From positions 1 to 55,053 of the forward strand of contig NZ_KB889876.1 of assembly GCF_000372805.1 (NCBI RefSeq): a DNA stretch of 55,053 nt, written 5' to 3'. The notes under the pieces were generated by a model. It was not told the origin of the DNA. It did not search any database and saw only the letters and a list, made by a program, of their open reading frames with translations. Shown in pieces: positions 15,029 to 23,173 of this stretch. The translations under genes and the position numbers were made by a program. How positions within the stretch are numbered: the first letter of the stretch is position 1; each line of letters starts with the position of its first letter. This stretch comes from Marinobacter gelidimuriae. GTDB taxonomy: Bacteria > Pseudomonadota > Gammaproteobacteria > Pseudomonadales > Oleiphilaceae.

Positions 15029-17634
15029 TGGCTCTGTTCCTGTTTGGCGGAGCTGTCTAATTTGCGACTGGTTTTGAACAGTCGCAGCCGGTTAGCGTTG
15101 GTAACCACGGTAACCGACGACATCGACATGGCTGCACCGGCAAGGATCGGGCTTAACAGAATGCCCCACAATGGATACAGCAAGCCAGCGGCAATGGGAA
15201 TACCCAGGCTGTTATAAATAAACGCGCCGAACAGATTCTGGTGAATGTTCTTCACCGTGGCGCGGGATATTTCGATGGCGTCGGGAACCCCGTGCAGGGA
15301 CCCGCGCATCAGTGTAATGGCGGCGCTTTCAATGGCCACGTCGGTGCCGGTGCCAATGGCAAAGCCAACATCGGCGGCGGCCAGAGCCGGGGCATCGTTA
15401 ATGCCGTCACCCACCATGGCGACGGTATAGCCTTTTTTACGCATGTCATTAACCACGTCGGCTTTGTCTTCCGGCAACACTCCGGCACGATAATCGTCAA
15501 TACCGGCACTGGCGCAGATGGCTTTGGCGGTGGCGTCCACATCGCCGGTGACCATCATCACTTTGATGCCGGCTTGATGCAACCGTTCAATGGCGGCCCG
15601 GGAGTCGGGTTTGATGGCATCGGCGACGCCAATGACGCCCAGCACCCGGGTGCCCAAGGCTACAAACAGCGGGGTGCCGGCGTTGTCGGTAATACTTTGG
15701 GCGGCCTGGTCCAACGGGGTTACATCCAGCCCTTCATCTACCAGCCAACGCCGGTTGCCCAGGCGCAGGGTATCGCCATTGTGTTGCCCGGCTACACCCT
15801 TGCCGTTGAGGCTGTCGAAGCCGGTTATGTCGGCCGGTTGAATAGTGTCCTGCCGGACTTTTTCCATAATGGCGTAGGCCAGCGGGTGCTCTGAATACTG
15901 CTCAAGACCGGCGGCCAGGGCCAGCAGATGAATTTCGTTACCGTCTACTACATGCACTTGGGTAACCGCGGGTTTGCCGGCAGTGATAGTGCCGGTCTTA
16001 TCCAGAATGACCAGGTTGATCTTGCCAGCGGTTTGCAGGGCTTCACCCTGGCGGATCAGCGCGCCGTATTCAGCGGCTTTGCCGACGCCGACCATCACCG
16101 ACATGGGCGTGGCCAGCCCCAAGGCGCAGGGGCAGGCGATGATCAGTACGGTGGTGGCGGCCACCATCATGTGCGCTACTGCCGGGTCTGGCCCCAGATT
16201 GTACCAGGCGAGCGCGGCGGCTATGGCGATTAGCATCACACTGGGCACAAATACTGAGGAAATTTTATCCGCCAGGCGGCCTATCGAGGGCTTCGAGCCC
16301 TGGGCTTTTTTTACCAGCCGGATAATTTGCGCCAGGGCCGTGTCGCTGCCTACACGGGTGGCTTCGTACACAATGCTGCCACGGGTGTTCAACGTGCCGG
16401 CAGACACTTCGTCGCCTTCGCCTTTACTGACCGGCATGGGCTCGCCGGTGAGCATGCTTTCGTCAACGCGGGTGTTGCCTTCGCGCACTACACCGTCCAC
16501 CGGCAGCTGTTCACCGGGCCGAACGCGAATCTGGTCGCCTTTACGCACCTGCTCTATGGGCAGGTCCTGTTCCTGGCCATCGCGGATCACGCGGGCGGTT
16601 TTGGCGCGCAGATCCAGCAGCCGGCGCACGGCTTCGGAGGTTTTGCCTTTGGCGCGCAGCTCTAAGGCCTGGCCCAGATTGATCAGACCGATGATCATCG
16701 CCGAAGCTTCAAAATACACGTGGCGCGCCATTTCTGGCAGGGCTGCGGGGAACACCGCCACCACCATGGAATAGATCCACGCGGTGCCGGTACCCAGCGC
16801 TACCAGGGTGTCCATATTGGCGTTGTGGTGGAGAAAGGCTTTCCAGGCGCTGGTGAAAAAATGGCTGCCGGTGGCAATCATCACGCCCAGGGTCAGAATG
16901 CCCAGATTGATCCAGATGGTCTGGTTGCCGGCATCTATGGTCATCGAGCCGAAACCCAGGCCCCAGATCATCAGGCCTACACCCAGTGACAGGCTGACCG
17001 CCATTTTTACCAGCAAGGTGCGGTAGCGTTTGCGATCTTGCTGCTGGCGGCGTTCGTCTGCGGTGTCTGGATCTTCAATCACGCTGGCGCCGTAGCCGGC
17101 GCTTTCGATGGCGTTGATCAGTGCTTGTGCGTCTGCTTGACCGCTGGCGCTGGCCGTATTGTCGGCCAGGTTCATGTGGGCGTGGGTAACGCCGCTAACC
17201 GACTTCAGGGCTTTTTCGATGCTGCTGACGCAAGACGCGCAGGTGGCACCGGTGACCGCCAGCTGAATTCCGTCGTTACTGTCGTTGCTGTCGCTGGCGG
17301 CGCTGGCCGTCTCTGGCGCAGGGGCCTCTGCTTCCTCAGCGTTACCTTTTTCGCTGCGACCGGATGGCGTTATCTTGCTGGCACAGCAGTTTTTGGCGGC
17401 GGGCTCGGCATGGAGAATCTTCGACGGGTAGCCCGCTTCGGTGATTCTTCGGGCAGCGTCGGTGGCGTCAATGCCTGCGGGCAAGGTGACGGTTTTCTGC
17501 TCGATGTTCACATCCACCGCGGCACTGTCGGTGACCAAAGGTTCTAATGCCACGCGGATTTTACGGGCGCAGCCCTGGCAGGTGGCACCGGCAATGCTGA
17601 GCCGATTCTCGGTGTTAGCGGTTGTGCTGTCCAT
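15025..17634 (-). CDS. copA: Cu(I)-exporting P1B-type ATPase CopA with two metal-binding domains
   Basis: 869 residues. Two N-terminal HMA domains: [11 protein letters not shown] (CxxC, residues ~17-27) and [11 protein letters not shown] (~132-142), joined by a linker containing a CC pair and an acidic/alanine stretch. The P-type core has the actuator motif TGEPMPV, the transmembrane [12 protein letters not shown] copper gate, the phosphorylated aspartate in [19 protein letters not shown] (P1B HP motif) and [16 protein letters not shown]. Eight membrane spans are expected. It pumps Cu(I) to the periplasm. The start lies 3 bp after the merR stop, with its GGAGGAA ribosome site inside the last merR codons. 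Confidence 0.95.
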   Translation of the reverse strand: MDSTTANTENRLSIAGATCQGCARKIRVALEPLVTDSAAVDVNIEQKTVTLPAGIDATDAARRITEAGYPSKILHAEPAAKNCCASKITPSGRSEKGNAEEAEAPAPETASAASDSNDSNDGIQLAVTGATCASCVSSIEKALKSVSGVTHAHMNLADNTASASGQADAQALINAIESAGYGASVIEDPDTADERRQQQDRKRYRTLLVKMAVSLSLGVGLMIWGLGFGSMTIDAGNQTIWINLGILTLGVMIATGSHFFTSAWKAFLHHNANMDTLVALGTGTAWIYSMVVAVFPAALPEMARHVYFEASAMIIGLINLGQALELRAKGKTSEAVRRLLDLRAKTARVIRDGQEQDLPIEQVRKGDQIRVRPGEQLPVDGVVREGNTRVDESMLTGEPMPVSKGEGDEVSAGTLNTRGSIVYEATRVGSDTALAQIIRLVKKAQGSKPSIGRLADKISSVFVPSVMLIAIAAALAWYNLGPDPAVAHMMVAATTVLIIACPCALGLATPMSVMVGVGKAAEYGALIRQGEALQTAGKINLVILDKTGTITAGKPAVTQVHVVDGNEIHLLALAAGLEQYSEHPLAYAIMEKVRQDTIQPADITGFDSLNGKGVAGQHNGDTLRLGNRRWLVDEGLDVTPLDQAAQSITDNAGTPLFVALGTRVLGVIGVADAIKPDSRAAIERLHQAGIKVMMVTGDVDATAKAICASAGIDDYRAGVLPEDKADVVNDMRKKGYTVAMVGDGINDAPALAAADVGFAIGTGTDVAIESAAITLMRGSLHGVPDAIEISRATVKNIHQNLFGAFIYNSLGIPIAAGLLYPLWGILLSPILAGAAMSMSSVTVVTNANRLRLFKTSRKLDSSAKQEQSQ

Positions 17635-17637
17635 AAT

Positions 17638-18069
17638 TCAGAGTTCCTCCGTCAGGTTAGGTTCGGCCTGATCCCAGTGTTCAATTAAACGGCAGATGGT
17701 ATGGCCGTCTGGTGTGCCATCGGGCATGTCTCGCCAAGCGTCCAGGGCCTTTTCCATGCGCTGGTGCAGTTGTTGGAGCTCGTTAATCTGGAGTTCAACC
17801 TCGGCCAGGCGTTGTTCAAACAGGCCGCGCACCATGGGACAGGGGGAATGCTCGTCGTCGGCTTGGTTCAAAATGTCGCGGATCTCGGGCAGGGAAAAAC
17901 CGAGCTGGCGGGCCTTACGGGCAAAACGTAGGCGGCGCAGATCATCGCTGGAGAAATGTTGGTAGTTGTTCGCCGGATCGCGGCTGGGTGCCAGCAGTTT
18001 TTCGCGGGTGTAGAAGCGTACAGTGTCGGGCGTTACCCCAGCGGCACGGGCCATGTCTTTTACTTTCAT
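17638..18069 (-). CDS. MerR-family metal-responsive regulator (CueR-like)
   Basis: 143 residues. A MerR helix-turn-helix is at the N-terminus (MARAAGVTPDTVRFYTREKLL), followed by NNYQHFSSDDLRRLRFARKARQLGFSLPEIRDIL, the long dimerisation helix, and a C-terminal loop. Cysteines suited to metal binding are in SPCPMVRGL (after the second helix) and HTICRLIEHW near the end, a spacing somewhat unlike E. coli CueR, so other thiophilic metals are possible. It is the first gene of the copA operon and would regulate itself from the promoter just upstream. Confidence 0.88.
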   Translation of the reverse strand: MKVKDMARAAGVTPDTVRFYTREKLLAPSRDPANNYQHFSSDDLRRLRFARKARQLGFSLPEIRDILNQADDEHSPCPMVRGLFEQRLAEVELQINELQQLHQRMEKALDAWRDMPDGTPDGHTICRLIEHWDQAEPNLTEEL

Positions 18070-18100
18070 AAACTACCCCGTCGCCTTTTACGATGAGTGT

Positions 18101-18132
18101 AGCTTAAAACCTGTTAGCCGCTCATAGGTCAA
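18101..18132 (-). promoter_or_regulatory. MerR-type stretched promoter and operator of the merR-copA operon
   Basis: On the minus strand TTGACC (18132-18127) and a -10 of TTAAGC (18107-18102) are 19 bases apart, the long spacer characteristic of promoters controlled by MerR-family activators. The spacer and -35 contain ACCT-N13-AGGT (18109-18129), the same geometry as the E. coli CueR operator. Transcription would begin 25-30 bases before the merR ATG. Confidence 0.6.
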
Positions 18133-18149
18133 ATGTTACGAACGTGTTG

Positions 18150-18458
18150 TCAGCCTTTGGCGCGGAGAAAGCAGCCGCAGTGCTTGCACTGCTCCGGAAC
18201 CATCAGTTTGGCTTGCCAGCCCAGCTTTTCGCTACAAGCGGGACAGGTCAGCTTTAGCTGCATAGCCACTATTGGCGCCACCAACAGCACCAGAATGATG
18301 CCCAGCCCGCGCCAATCATCGCCGCTAGACAACCCCAGTTGGCTGCTGAACACCAGAATGATGATTAACGCCGTAAAGGCGAACAGAAAATAATTGCGGT
18401 TCCACCGTTCCCAGCGGCGCAGGCGCGCGTCTTGTTCGGTGGTCAGATAATGTGCCAT
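18150..18458 (-). CDS. Small membrane protein with C-terminal zinc ribbon
   Basis: 102 residues, family not recognised. A charged N-terminus (EQDARLRRWERWNRN) precedes two hydrophobic segments (FLFAFTALIIILVFSS and GLGIILVLLVAPIVAM). The tail LTCPACSEKLGW ... EQCKHCGCFL has two CxxC knuckles and looks like a zinc ribbon facing the cytosol. It lies upstream of merR but ahead of that operon's promoter, so it is not part of the copper unit by transcription. Confidence 0.65.
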   Translation of the reverse strand: MAHYLTTEQDARLRRWERWNRNYFLFAFTALIIILVFSSQLGLSSGDDWRGLGIILVLLVAPIVAMQLKLTCPACSEKLGWQAKLMVPEQCKHCGCFLRAKG

Positions 18459-18470
18459 GGAGTCTCACGG

Positions 18471-18970
18471 TTAAAGTGGGTTTTCAGCGTATTGCGGCTT
18501 CAGCCACTGCTCCAGCTGGTCGGCGGGAATCGGACGGCTGATCAGATAACCCTGAGCCACATCGCAACCATGCTGGCGCAGAAAATTGAGCTGGCTGGTA
18601 GTTTCTACGCCTTCGGCTACCACCTGGATGCCCAGATTGTGGGCCAAATTGATAATTGCAGAGGTAATGGTGGCATCGTCCTGGCGTTCGGTTACCTAGG
18701 TGATGAATGAACGGTCAATCCACTCGATTGCCTGGTAAATCTTGAAATCTTGCAAATGGTTGCGGACATCCCTGCGCCACTGGGCTTCGCTAATGGCCAT
18801 TATTTCGGACTCGGTGTCCAGATGCGCCTGAATCTGGCGACTGCCTTGCTGGCTTTGGCCAAATCGCAAACCTAGGGCCAGCAATAAAAATAAAAAAAGA
18901 TAAACACCGGCAGGACTGGGTGCAAAAGCCCTTTTTCCACAACACGCTGTGTTGAATCGGTGTTTTTCAT
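18471..18970 (-). pseudogene. Relic of a membrane sensor GGDEF/EAL protein with the core deleted
   Basis: Starts at ATG 18970 (MKNTDSTQRVVEKGLLHPVL), enters a membrane segment, then loses frame in a T-rich run. The next frame continues LLLALGLRFGQSQQGSRQIQ and a CHASE-like sensor piece ending FKIYQAIEWIDRSF. There it is joined to the tail of an EAL domain: a stop, then [28 protein letters not shown] and [19 protein letters not shown], ending at 18471. The seam falls where sensor (IEWID) and EAL (IDRSF) wordings coincide, suggesting deletion by short homology. PAS, GGDEF and most of EAL are gone. Confidence 0.7.
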
Positions 18971-18978
18971 CGGGCTCT

Positions 18979-19401
18979 CTAGGGTCGGTGTATAAGCTGG
19001 GGTATTTCCATTTTTGGACAGCGGTCCATCACCACTTTCATGCCCGCCTGTCGCGCGCGCTCGGCGCCTTGGTGATTAATAACGCCAATTTGGAGCCACA
19101 GGACCGGAATTTTCATGGCGATGGCCTGGTCGATCACCGCGTCGGTGCGTTGCGGAGCCAGGAACAAATCCGCCATGTCTACTGCGACCGGCAGTGATTC
19201 AAGGTCCGCATAAACGGTTTCACCCAGCAGCTGCTGGCCGGCCAGACCGGGATTAACGGGTATTACCCGATAACCTTGCTGCTGTAAGTAATGCATGACC
19301 TCGTGGGAGGGGCGGTTGGTTTTTTCACTGGCGCCCACCAACGCTATGGTGCGGACCTGCTGCAGAATGTCGAGAATCTGCGAGTCAGACGTCTCGGGCA
19401 T
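18979..19401 (-). CDS. CoA-binding-fold protein, YccU type
   Basis: 140 residues forming a single CoA-binding Rossmann domain: IALVGASEKTNRPSHEVMHYL at the N-terminus, GYRVIPVNPGLAGQQLLGE, then VDMADLFLAPQRTDAVIDQAI and VLWLQIGVINHQGAE, with MDRCPKMEIPQL at the end. This matches the YccU/CoA_binding_2 family, small proteins resembling the succinyl-CoA synthetase nucleotide domain. The physiological role is not established. A relic c-di-GMP gene starts 9 bp after its stop. Confidence 0.85.
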   Translation of the reverse strand: MPETSDSQILDILQQVRTIALVGASEKTNRPSHEVMHYLQQQGYRVIPVNPGLAGQQLLGETVYADLESLPVAVDMADLFLAPQRTDAVIDQAIAMKIPVLWLQIGVINHQGAERARQAGMKVVMDRCPKMEIPQLIHRP

Positions 19402-19485
19402 GATGTAACGCTCCTGTCAAAGAAGAAAATAACAATGTAAGTGCTACAAGTTACCTAGTGTCCCGTCTGGCCAATGTGAGCCTGA

Positions 19486-20058
19486 TCAACGGTTGGTACT
19501 GATCAAATTAAAAAATTCCAGGCGGGTGGCTTGTGATTTACGGAACTGACCTAGCATCATTGACGTCTTCATTTTCGAATTCTGTTTTTCGACGCCGCGC
19601 ATCATCATGCACATGTGCTGGGCTTCGATCACGACGGCCACGCCCTTGGCATTGGTCACACTCTCTACCGCTTCGGCGATCTGTCGAGTTAGATTTTCCT
19701 GGATTTGCAGACGCCTTGCGTACATATCCACAATGCGCGCGAATTTGGACAGCCCCAGGACCTTGCCCTGGGGCAGGTAGGCAATGTGGCACTTGCCGAT
19801 AAAAGGCAACATGTGATGTTCACACATGCTGTACAGCTCTATGTCCTGTATCACCACCATTTCGTCCATGGCGGATTCGAACACCGCGTTGTTGACCAAC
19901 TTGTTCAGATCCTGCTGGTACCCGCGAGTTAGAAACTGCATGGCTTTGGCCGCGCGCAGAGGCGTGTTTTGCAGGCCTTCGCGGTCACAGTTTTCACCTA
20001 AGCCATTAATAATGGCGCGGTAGTGGCCGGCAAGATCGTCTGTCAGGGAATTGCTCAT
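19486..20058 (-). CDS. folE: GTP cyclohydrolase I, zinc-dependent (FolE type IA)
   Basis: 190 residues. Zinc-site residues are in [10 protein letters not shown] (Cys and His, ~79-88) and in [12 protein letters not shown] (Cys ~150). The substrate-binding region [33 protein letters not shown] is complete. It converts GTP to dihydroneopterin triphosphate, the first step of folate and pterin synthesis. It lies beside the zinc-uptake genes, fitting its zinc requirement, but shared regulation is not shown. Confidence 0.93.
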   Translation of the reverse strand: MSNSLTDDLAGHYRAIINGLGENCDREGLQNTPLRAAKAMQFLTRGYQQDLNKLVNNAVFESAMDEMVVIQDIELYSMCEHHMLPFIGKCHIAYLPQGKVLGLSKFARIVDMYARRLQIQENLTRQIAEAVESVTNAKGVAVVIEAQHMCMMMRGVEKQNSKMKTSMMLGQFRKSQATRLEFFNLISTNR

Positions 20059-20099
20059 AAATACGGGTCCGATTTTCTGAGTCTGGCGAGGGCAGCAGC

Positions 20100-20510
20100 T
20101 TAAGGCAAATTGGCCATGATCTCTATGGGTAAGCGCCTTAGCGGTTCAGCTGTCGCCCTGAAGGCCAGTATCTCGGCTTCGGGTAGGCTGGTTTCCGGCA
20201 GCAGCACCATGAACTCTTCGCCGCCAATACGAAATATGTGGTCGTTGTCACGCAGGCGGTTGCTCAGCAGGCGTGCTATGCCTGTGAGTACAGTGTCACC
20301 GGTGTGGTGGCCAGTTCTGTCATTTCCTGCTGCAAGCGCCCCACCAGCCATGCAAAAATCAGTGCGAACAGACAGGTCAGCCCTAACGATGTGCTGATGC
20401 GCCAGAACTCTGACAGGGGGAATACGTAAAAAGCCATGAGCGCCTGGGTGATGAATTCATGGAATTGGTGGAAAAGCGCCAGTGGAATTCAGTGATGCAG
20501 CCGCTGTAGC
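20100..20510 (-). pseudogene. Relic of a membrane-bound GGDEF diguanylate cyclase
   Basis: Reading from about 20510: FHQFHEFITQALMAFYVFPL, then a membrane helix (TSLGLTCLFALIFAWLVG) and the linker RLQQEMTELATT, normally followed by DPLTGLYNRR in diguanylate cyclases. Instead the sequence jumps, with a frame change, to GHHTGDTVLTGIARLLSNRL and the signature loop IFRIGGEEFMVLLPET, ending at 20100. The substrate-binding half of the GGDEF domain is missing, so the enzyme cannot work. The part before 20510 is unclear and the 5' limit approximate. Confidence 0.65.
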
Positions 20511-20549
20511 CCCTGCGTTTGGATGCGAGAACCCCTCTGTTAAGCCGAC

Positions 20550-21356
20550 TTATGCACGTTGTTTGCCGCCAACCGCGGATATCAGCAGAAAACAGCTGAA
20601 TGCGGTAACCACCACCGACGGCCCCGCCGGTGTGTCCAGTTCCCATGACAGGGCCAGCCCGCCGGTCACGGCAATAAAGCCGAACAGCATCGCCATGGCC
20701 ACCATCTGTTCGGGTGTGCGTGCCAGGCGCCTTGCGGTGGCGGCGGGAATAATCAGCAGCGCTGTAATCAGCAGCACGCCGACAATTTTCATGGCCACTG
20801 CAATAACAATAGCAAACATCAGAATCAGGGCCAGCCGCAGGCGTTCTACCGGCACCCCTTCAACCCGCGCCAGTTCTTCGTGAATGGTGCTCATCAGCAG
20901 GCCACGCCATAGCAGTGCCAGCAGGCATAAAATGGTGGCGGCACCGCCGTAAATCCACCATAGATCGCTGCGGCTCATGGCCAGCAGATCGCCAAACAGC
21001 AGCCCGGTCAGGTCCATTCGCACTGAGGGCATAAAGCTCAGGGTGACCAGCCCAATGGCCAGCGCACTGTGGGCCAGTATGCCCAGCAGGGTATCGGTGG
21101 CTAAGGTTTTGCTGCGGGAAAACAGCACCAGCGCCAGAGCCAACCCCAAGCAAGTGATAATCACCCCGACATTAATCGGCACCTGAATCACAAAGCTCAG
21201 GGCAATGCCTAGAAGCGCCGAATGGGCCAGGGTATCGCCAAAATAGGCTAGCCGCCGCCAAACCACAAAACAGCCCAGAGGCCCCGCGACCAGAGCCACA
21301 CCCAGGCCACCAATCAGCGCACGCCAGAAAAAATCATCCAGAATGCTGTCAATCAT
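20550..21356 (-). CDS. znuB: Zinc ABC transporter permease ZnuB
   Basis: 268 residues with about eight membrane spans, as usual for ABC-3 metal permeases. Recognisable pieces are GPLGCFVVWRRLAYFGDTLAHSALLGIAL at the N-terminus, the EAA-like coupling region EELARVEGVPVERLRLALIL and LLITALLIIPAATARRLA. The start at ATG 21356 is chosen over an upstream in-frame start at 21542, because that extension is antisense to the znuC tail in another frame and the ATG overlaps the znuC stop by 8 bp. It imports zinc with ZnuC and a periplasmic ZnuA that is not in this window. Confidence 0.92.
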   Translation of the reverse strand: MIDSILDDFFWRALIGGLGVALVAGPLGCFVVWRRLAYFGDTLAHSALLGIALSFVIQVPINVGVIITCLGLALALVLFSRSKTLATDTLLGILAHSALAIGLVTLSFMPSVRMDLTGLLFGDLLAMSRSDLWWIYGGAATILCLLALLWRGLLMSTIHEELARVEGVPVERLRLALILMFAIVIAVAMKIVGVLLITALLIIPAATARRLARTPEQMVAMAMLFGFIAVTGGLALSWELDTPAGPSVVVTAFSCFLLISAVGGKQRA

Positions 21357-22131
21357 GATGGTGCCCTGAGCCGGTTGGCGCTGCTTTCGCTTCGCTGAGT
21401 GAACTGACGTTGCCGTGCAAGTCATGGCGGTGATTGTGATGGTGATGGTAAACCGCCAGTGACTCGGCGACGGCGGTGCCGAAGGTTTCAATAAAGGCTG
21501 GGTCGTGGGAGATGTCTTCCGGAAAACCGCTGCAACACACATGCTGGTTCAGGCAGATGACTTTATCGGTGGCAGCCATAACCAGATGTAGGTCGTGGGA
21601 GATCATGATGACGCCGCAGTTGAGCTCGTCTCGGAGTTGGCGCACCAGGTCATAAAGTGCGGCCTGGCCGTTGATGTCGACCCCTTGGGCGGGCTCATCC
21701 AGTACTAGCAGGCCGGGCTGGCGTGCCAGCGCCCGTGCCAGCAGCAAGCGCTGTTTCTCGCCGCCAGATAGGTGATGCACCGAGGCTGCCGAAAGGTGAG
21801 CCACACCGGTGCGCGCTAGCGCCTGTTTACAACCTTTGCGGTCGCAGCCGCTCAGCGCCATAAAGCGCTCTACACTCAGCGGCAACGTGGTTTCAAGGTT
21901 CAGGGTTTGTGGCACATAACCGATCACTAAACCCGGTTGCAGGCTAATCGAACCAGACGTGGCCTTCTGGATGCCCAGAATGGTTTTGATCAGGGTGGTT
22001 TTGCCGGCTCCGTTGGGGCCGATAATGGTGATGATATCGCCGCGCTTTATACTCAAAGACACCCGATCAACAATCAATCGGTCATTGAGCGTCACCGATA
22101 CCTTGCTCAGTTCTGCCAAAACCTCGTTCAT
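21349..22131 (-). CDS. znuC: Zinc ABC transporter ATPase ZnuC with histidine-rich tail
   Basis: 260 residues. Walker A GPNGAGKTTLIKT (~38-50), Q-loop near GYVPQTLNLE, signature LSGGEKQRLLLARAL, Walker B LLVLDEPAQGVD and the switch histidine in MISHDLHLVM. After the ATPase core the tail carries YHHHHNHRHD and a terminal HHHD, a histidine-rich extension that could sense or buffer zinc. It starts by a 4-bp overlap with zur and overlaps znuB, so zur-znuC-znuB is one operon. Confidence 0.93.
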   Translation of the reverse strand: MNEVLAELSKVSVTLNDRLIVDRVSLSIKRGDIITIIGPNGAGKTTLIKTILGIQKATSGSISLQPGLVIGYVPQTLNLETTLPLSVERFMALSGCDRKGCKQALARTGVAHLSAASVHHLSGGEKQRLLLARALARQPGLLVLDEPAQGVDINGQAALYDLVRQLRDELNCGVIMISHDLHLVMAATDKVICLNQHVCCSGFPEDISHDPAFIETFGTAVAESLAVYHHHHNHRHDLHGNVSSLSEAKAAPTGSGHHHD

Positions 22132-22631
22132 GATGGCGTCGGCTGATCAGTGCTGTCGCTCTCACAGCGCGGGCACAAGCCGGCAATTTCCAAAGTAATC
22201 TGTTCTACCTGAAACGTTTCGGCTGTGGCGGCTTGGTTGATAGCAGCGGTTATGTTCGGGGCGGCTAACTCCAGCACGTTGCCACAGCTGCGGCAGATCA
22301 GAAAGGTGCCGCAGTGGTGCTGGCCCGGGTGGTCGCAACCGGTGAACGCGTTAAGCGACGCAATACGGTGTACCAGGCCGTGCTGCTGTAAAAAATCGAG
22401 GGCGCGATACACCGTTGGTGGCGCAGCCTTGTGGCCATCGGCGCTTAACTGAGCTAGCACATCGTAGGCGCCCAATGGTTTGTGGGACTGCCAAATCAGC
22501 TCCAGCACTCTTTCCCTGACGGGGGTTAGCCGCGCCTCGTTACGCCGGCAGCTTTCCCTGGCCTGGGCCAGGGCCTGATCAACGCAAAGATCATGATTAT
22601 GGGGGCGATAGGGTAAAGCGCGGGCGGGCAT
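22128..22631 (-). CDS. zur: Zinc uptake regulator Zur (Fur family)
   Basis: 167 residues. An N-terminal helix-turn-helix (RLTPVRERVLELIWQ, APPTVYRALDFLQQHGLVHRI) is followed by the metal-binding domain with TGCDHPGQHHCGTFLICRSCGN and LCPRCE, giving two CxxC pairs for the structural zinc and histidines for the regulatory site. As first gene of the operon with znuC-znuB it would repress its own transport genes when zinc is plentiful. The start is ATG 22631. Confidence 0.92.
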   Translation of the reverse strand: MPARALPYRPHNHDLCVDQALAQARESCRRNEARLTPVRERVLELIWQSHKPLGAYDVLAQLSADGHKAAPPTVYRALDFLQQHGLVHRIASLNAFTGCDHPGQHHCGTFLICRSCGNVLELAAPNITAAINQAATAETFQVEQITLEIAGLCPRCESDSTDQPTPS

Positions 22632-22652
22632 GGCAAGTATCCGATAAAATTT

Positions 22653-22671
22653 GCAACATTATAACAGTTGC
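22653..22671 (-). promoter_or_regulatory. Candidate Zur box upstream of zur
   Basis: GCAACATTATAACAGTTGC, with perfect 5-bp outer arms and the half-site ATTATAACA that matches one side of the gammaproteobacterial Zur consensus. The other half is degenerate. It lies 22 bases before the zur start. Confidence 0.45.
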
Positions 22672-22711
22672 CATCCGTGCTGCCAGAGTTTCCGCACCGT
22701 TGAGTGAGGCA

Positions 22712-23173
22712 TCAGCGTAATTGCTGCGCCAGGCTTTCCAGATACTCCAGATTGGGAATCCAGGCGCGCTCGCCGTCTACTTCGACTTCCATCAGGTCGG
22801 CAACGCCGGTTGGACTGTCCAGGCGCTGAATCTGGCTTTGATTAATACGATTCTGGCTGGGTATGCCCTGAGTCATCAGAGCAATAAAGGGCTGTTCGCG
22901 GTGTTCTTCGACGATGCTGTTAAGAATAACCACCCGGCCGCGGCGATTATTCGGTTGTGCCAATTGGCCGCCGCTGGCTGCGTCGTAGGATATAACCGGC
23001 AGCCTTAGCCCGCGCCATTCCAGATGGCCGGCCAGCCAGGCGGGTGCGTCGGCGCTTGAGTTGATGTCGGGGCTGTAGTCCACCACTTCAGCCAGCGATA
23101 CGTTGGGCAGTAACAGCTGACGGCCGATCATCGGAATCATGACGCAGGCCAGGGTCTGGTTGTTATCGCTCAT
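22712..23173 (-). CDS. chpC: ChpC, CheW-like adaptor of the Chp system
   Basis: 153 residues of a single CheW fold: LACVMIPMIGRQLLLPNVSLAEVVDY at the start, WLAGHLEWRGLRLPVISYD in the middle and GVADLMEVEVDGERAWIPNLEYL at the end. Its start overlaps the chpA stop by 4 bp, the same order as in Pseudomonas aeruginosa, where chpC follows chpA and chpB. It should couple an additional receptor to the ChpA kinase. ChpB methylesterase, usually between the two, is missing. Confidence 0.85.
   Translation of the reverse strand: MSDNNQTLACVMIPMIGRQLLLPNVSLAEVVDYSPDINSSADAPAWLAGHLEWRGLRLPVISYDAASGGQLAQPNNRRGRVVILNSIVEEHREQPFIALMTQGIPSQNRINQSQIQRLDSPTGVADLMEVEVDGERAWIPNLEYLESLAQQLR

Noticed and set aside
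15241..16774. Long plus-strand open frames of 217 and 266 codons
   Set aside because: They are antisense to copA and show no motif; copA carries all P-type ATPase signatures on the minus strand.
20550..21542. A longer 330-codon form of ZnuB starting at 21542
   Set aside because: The extra 62 residues are a second frame of the znuC tail (His-rich region read as Thr/Ile) and lack a signal or membrane segment; ATG 21356 gives the normal ZnuB N-terminus.
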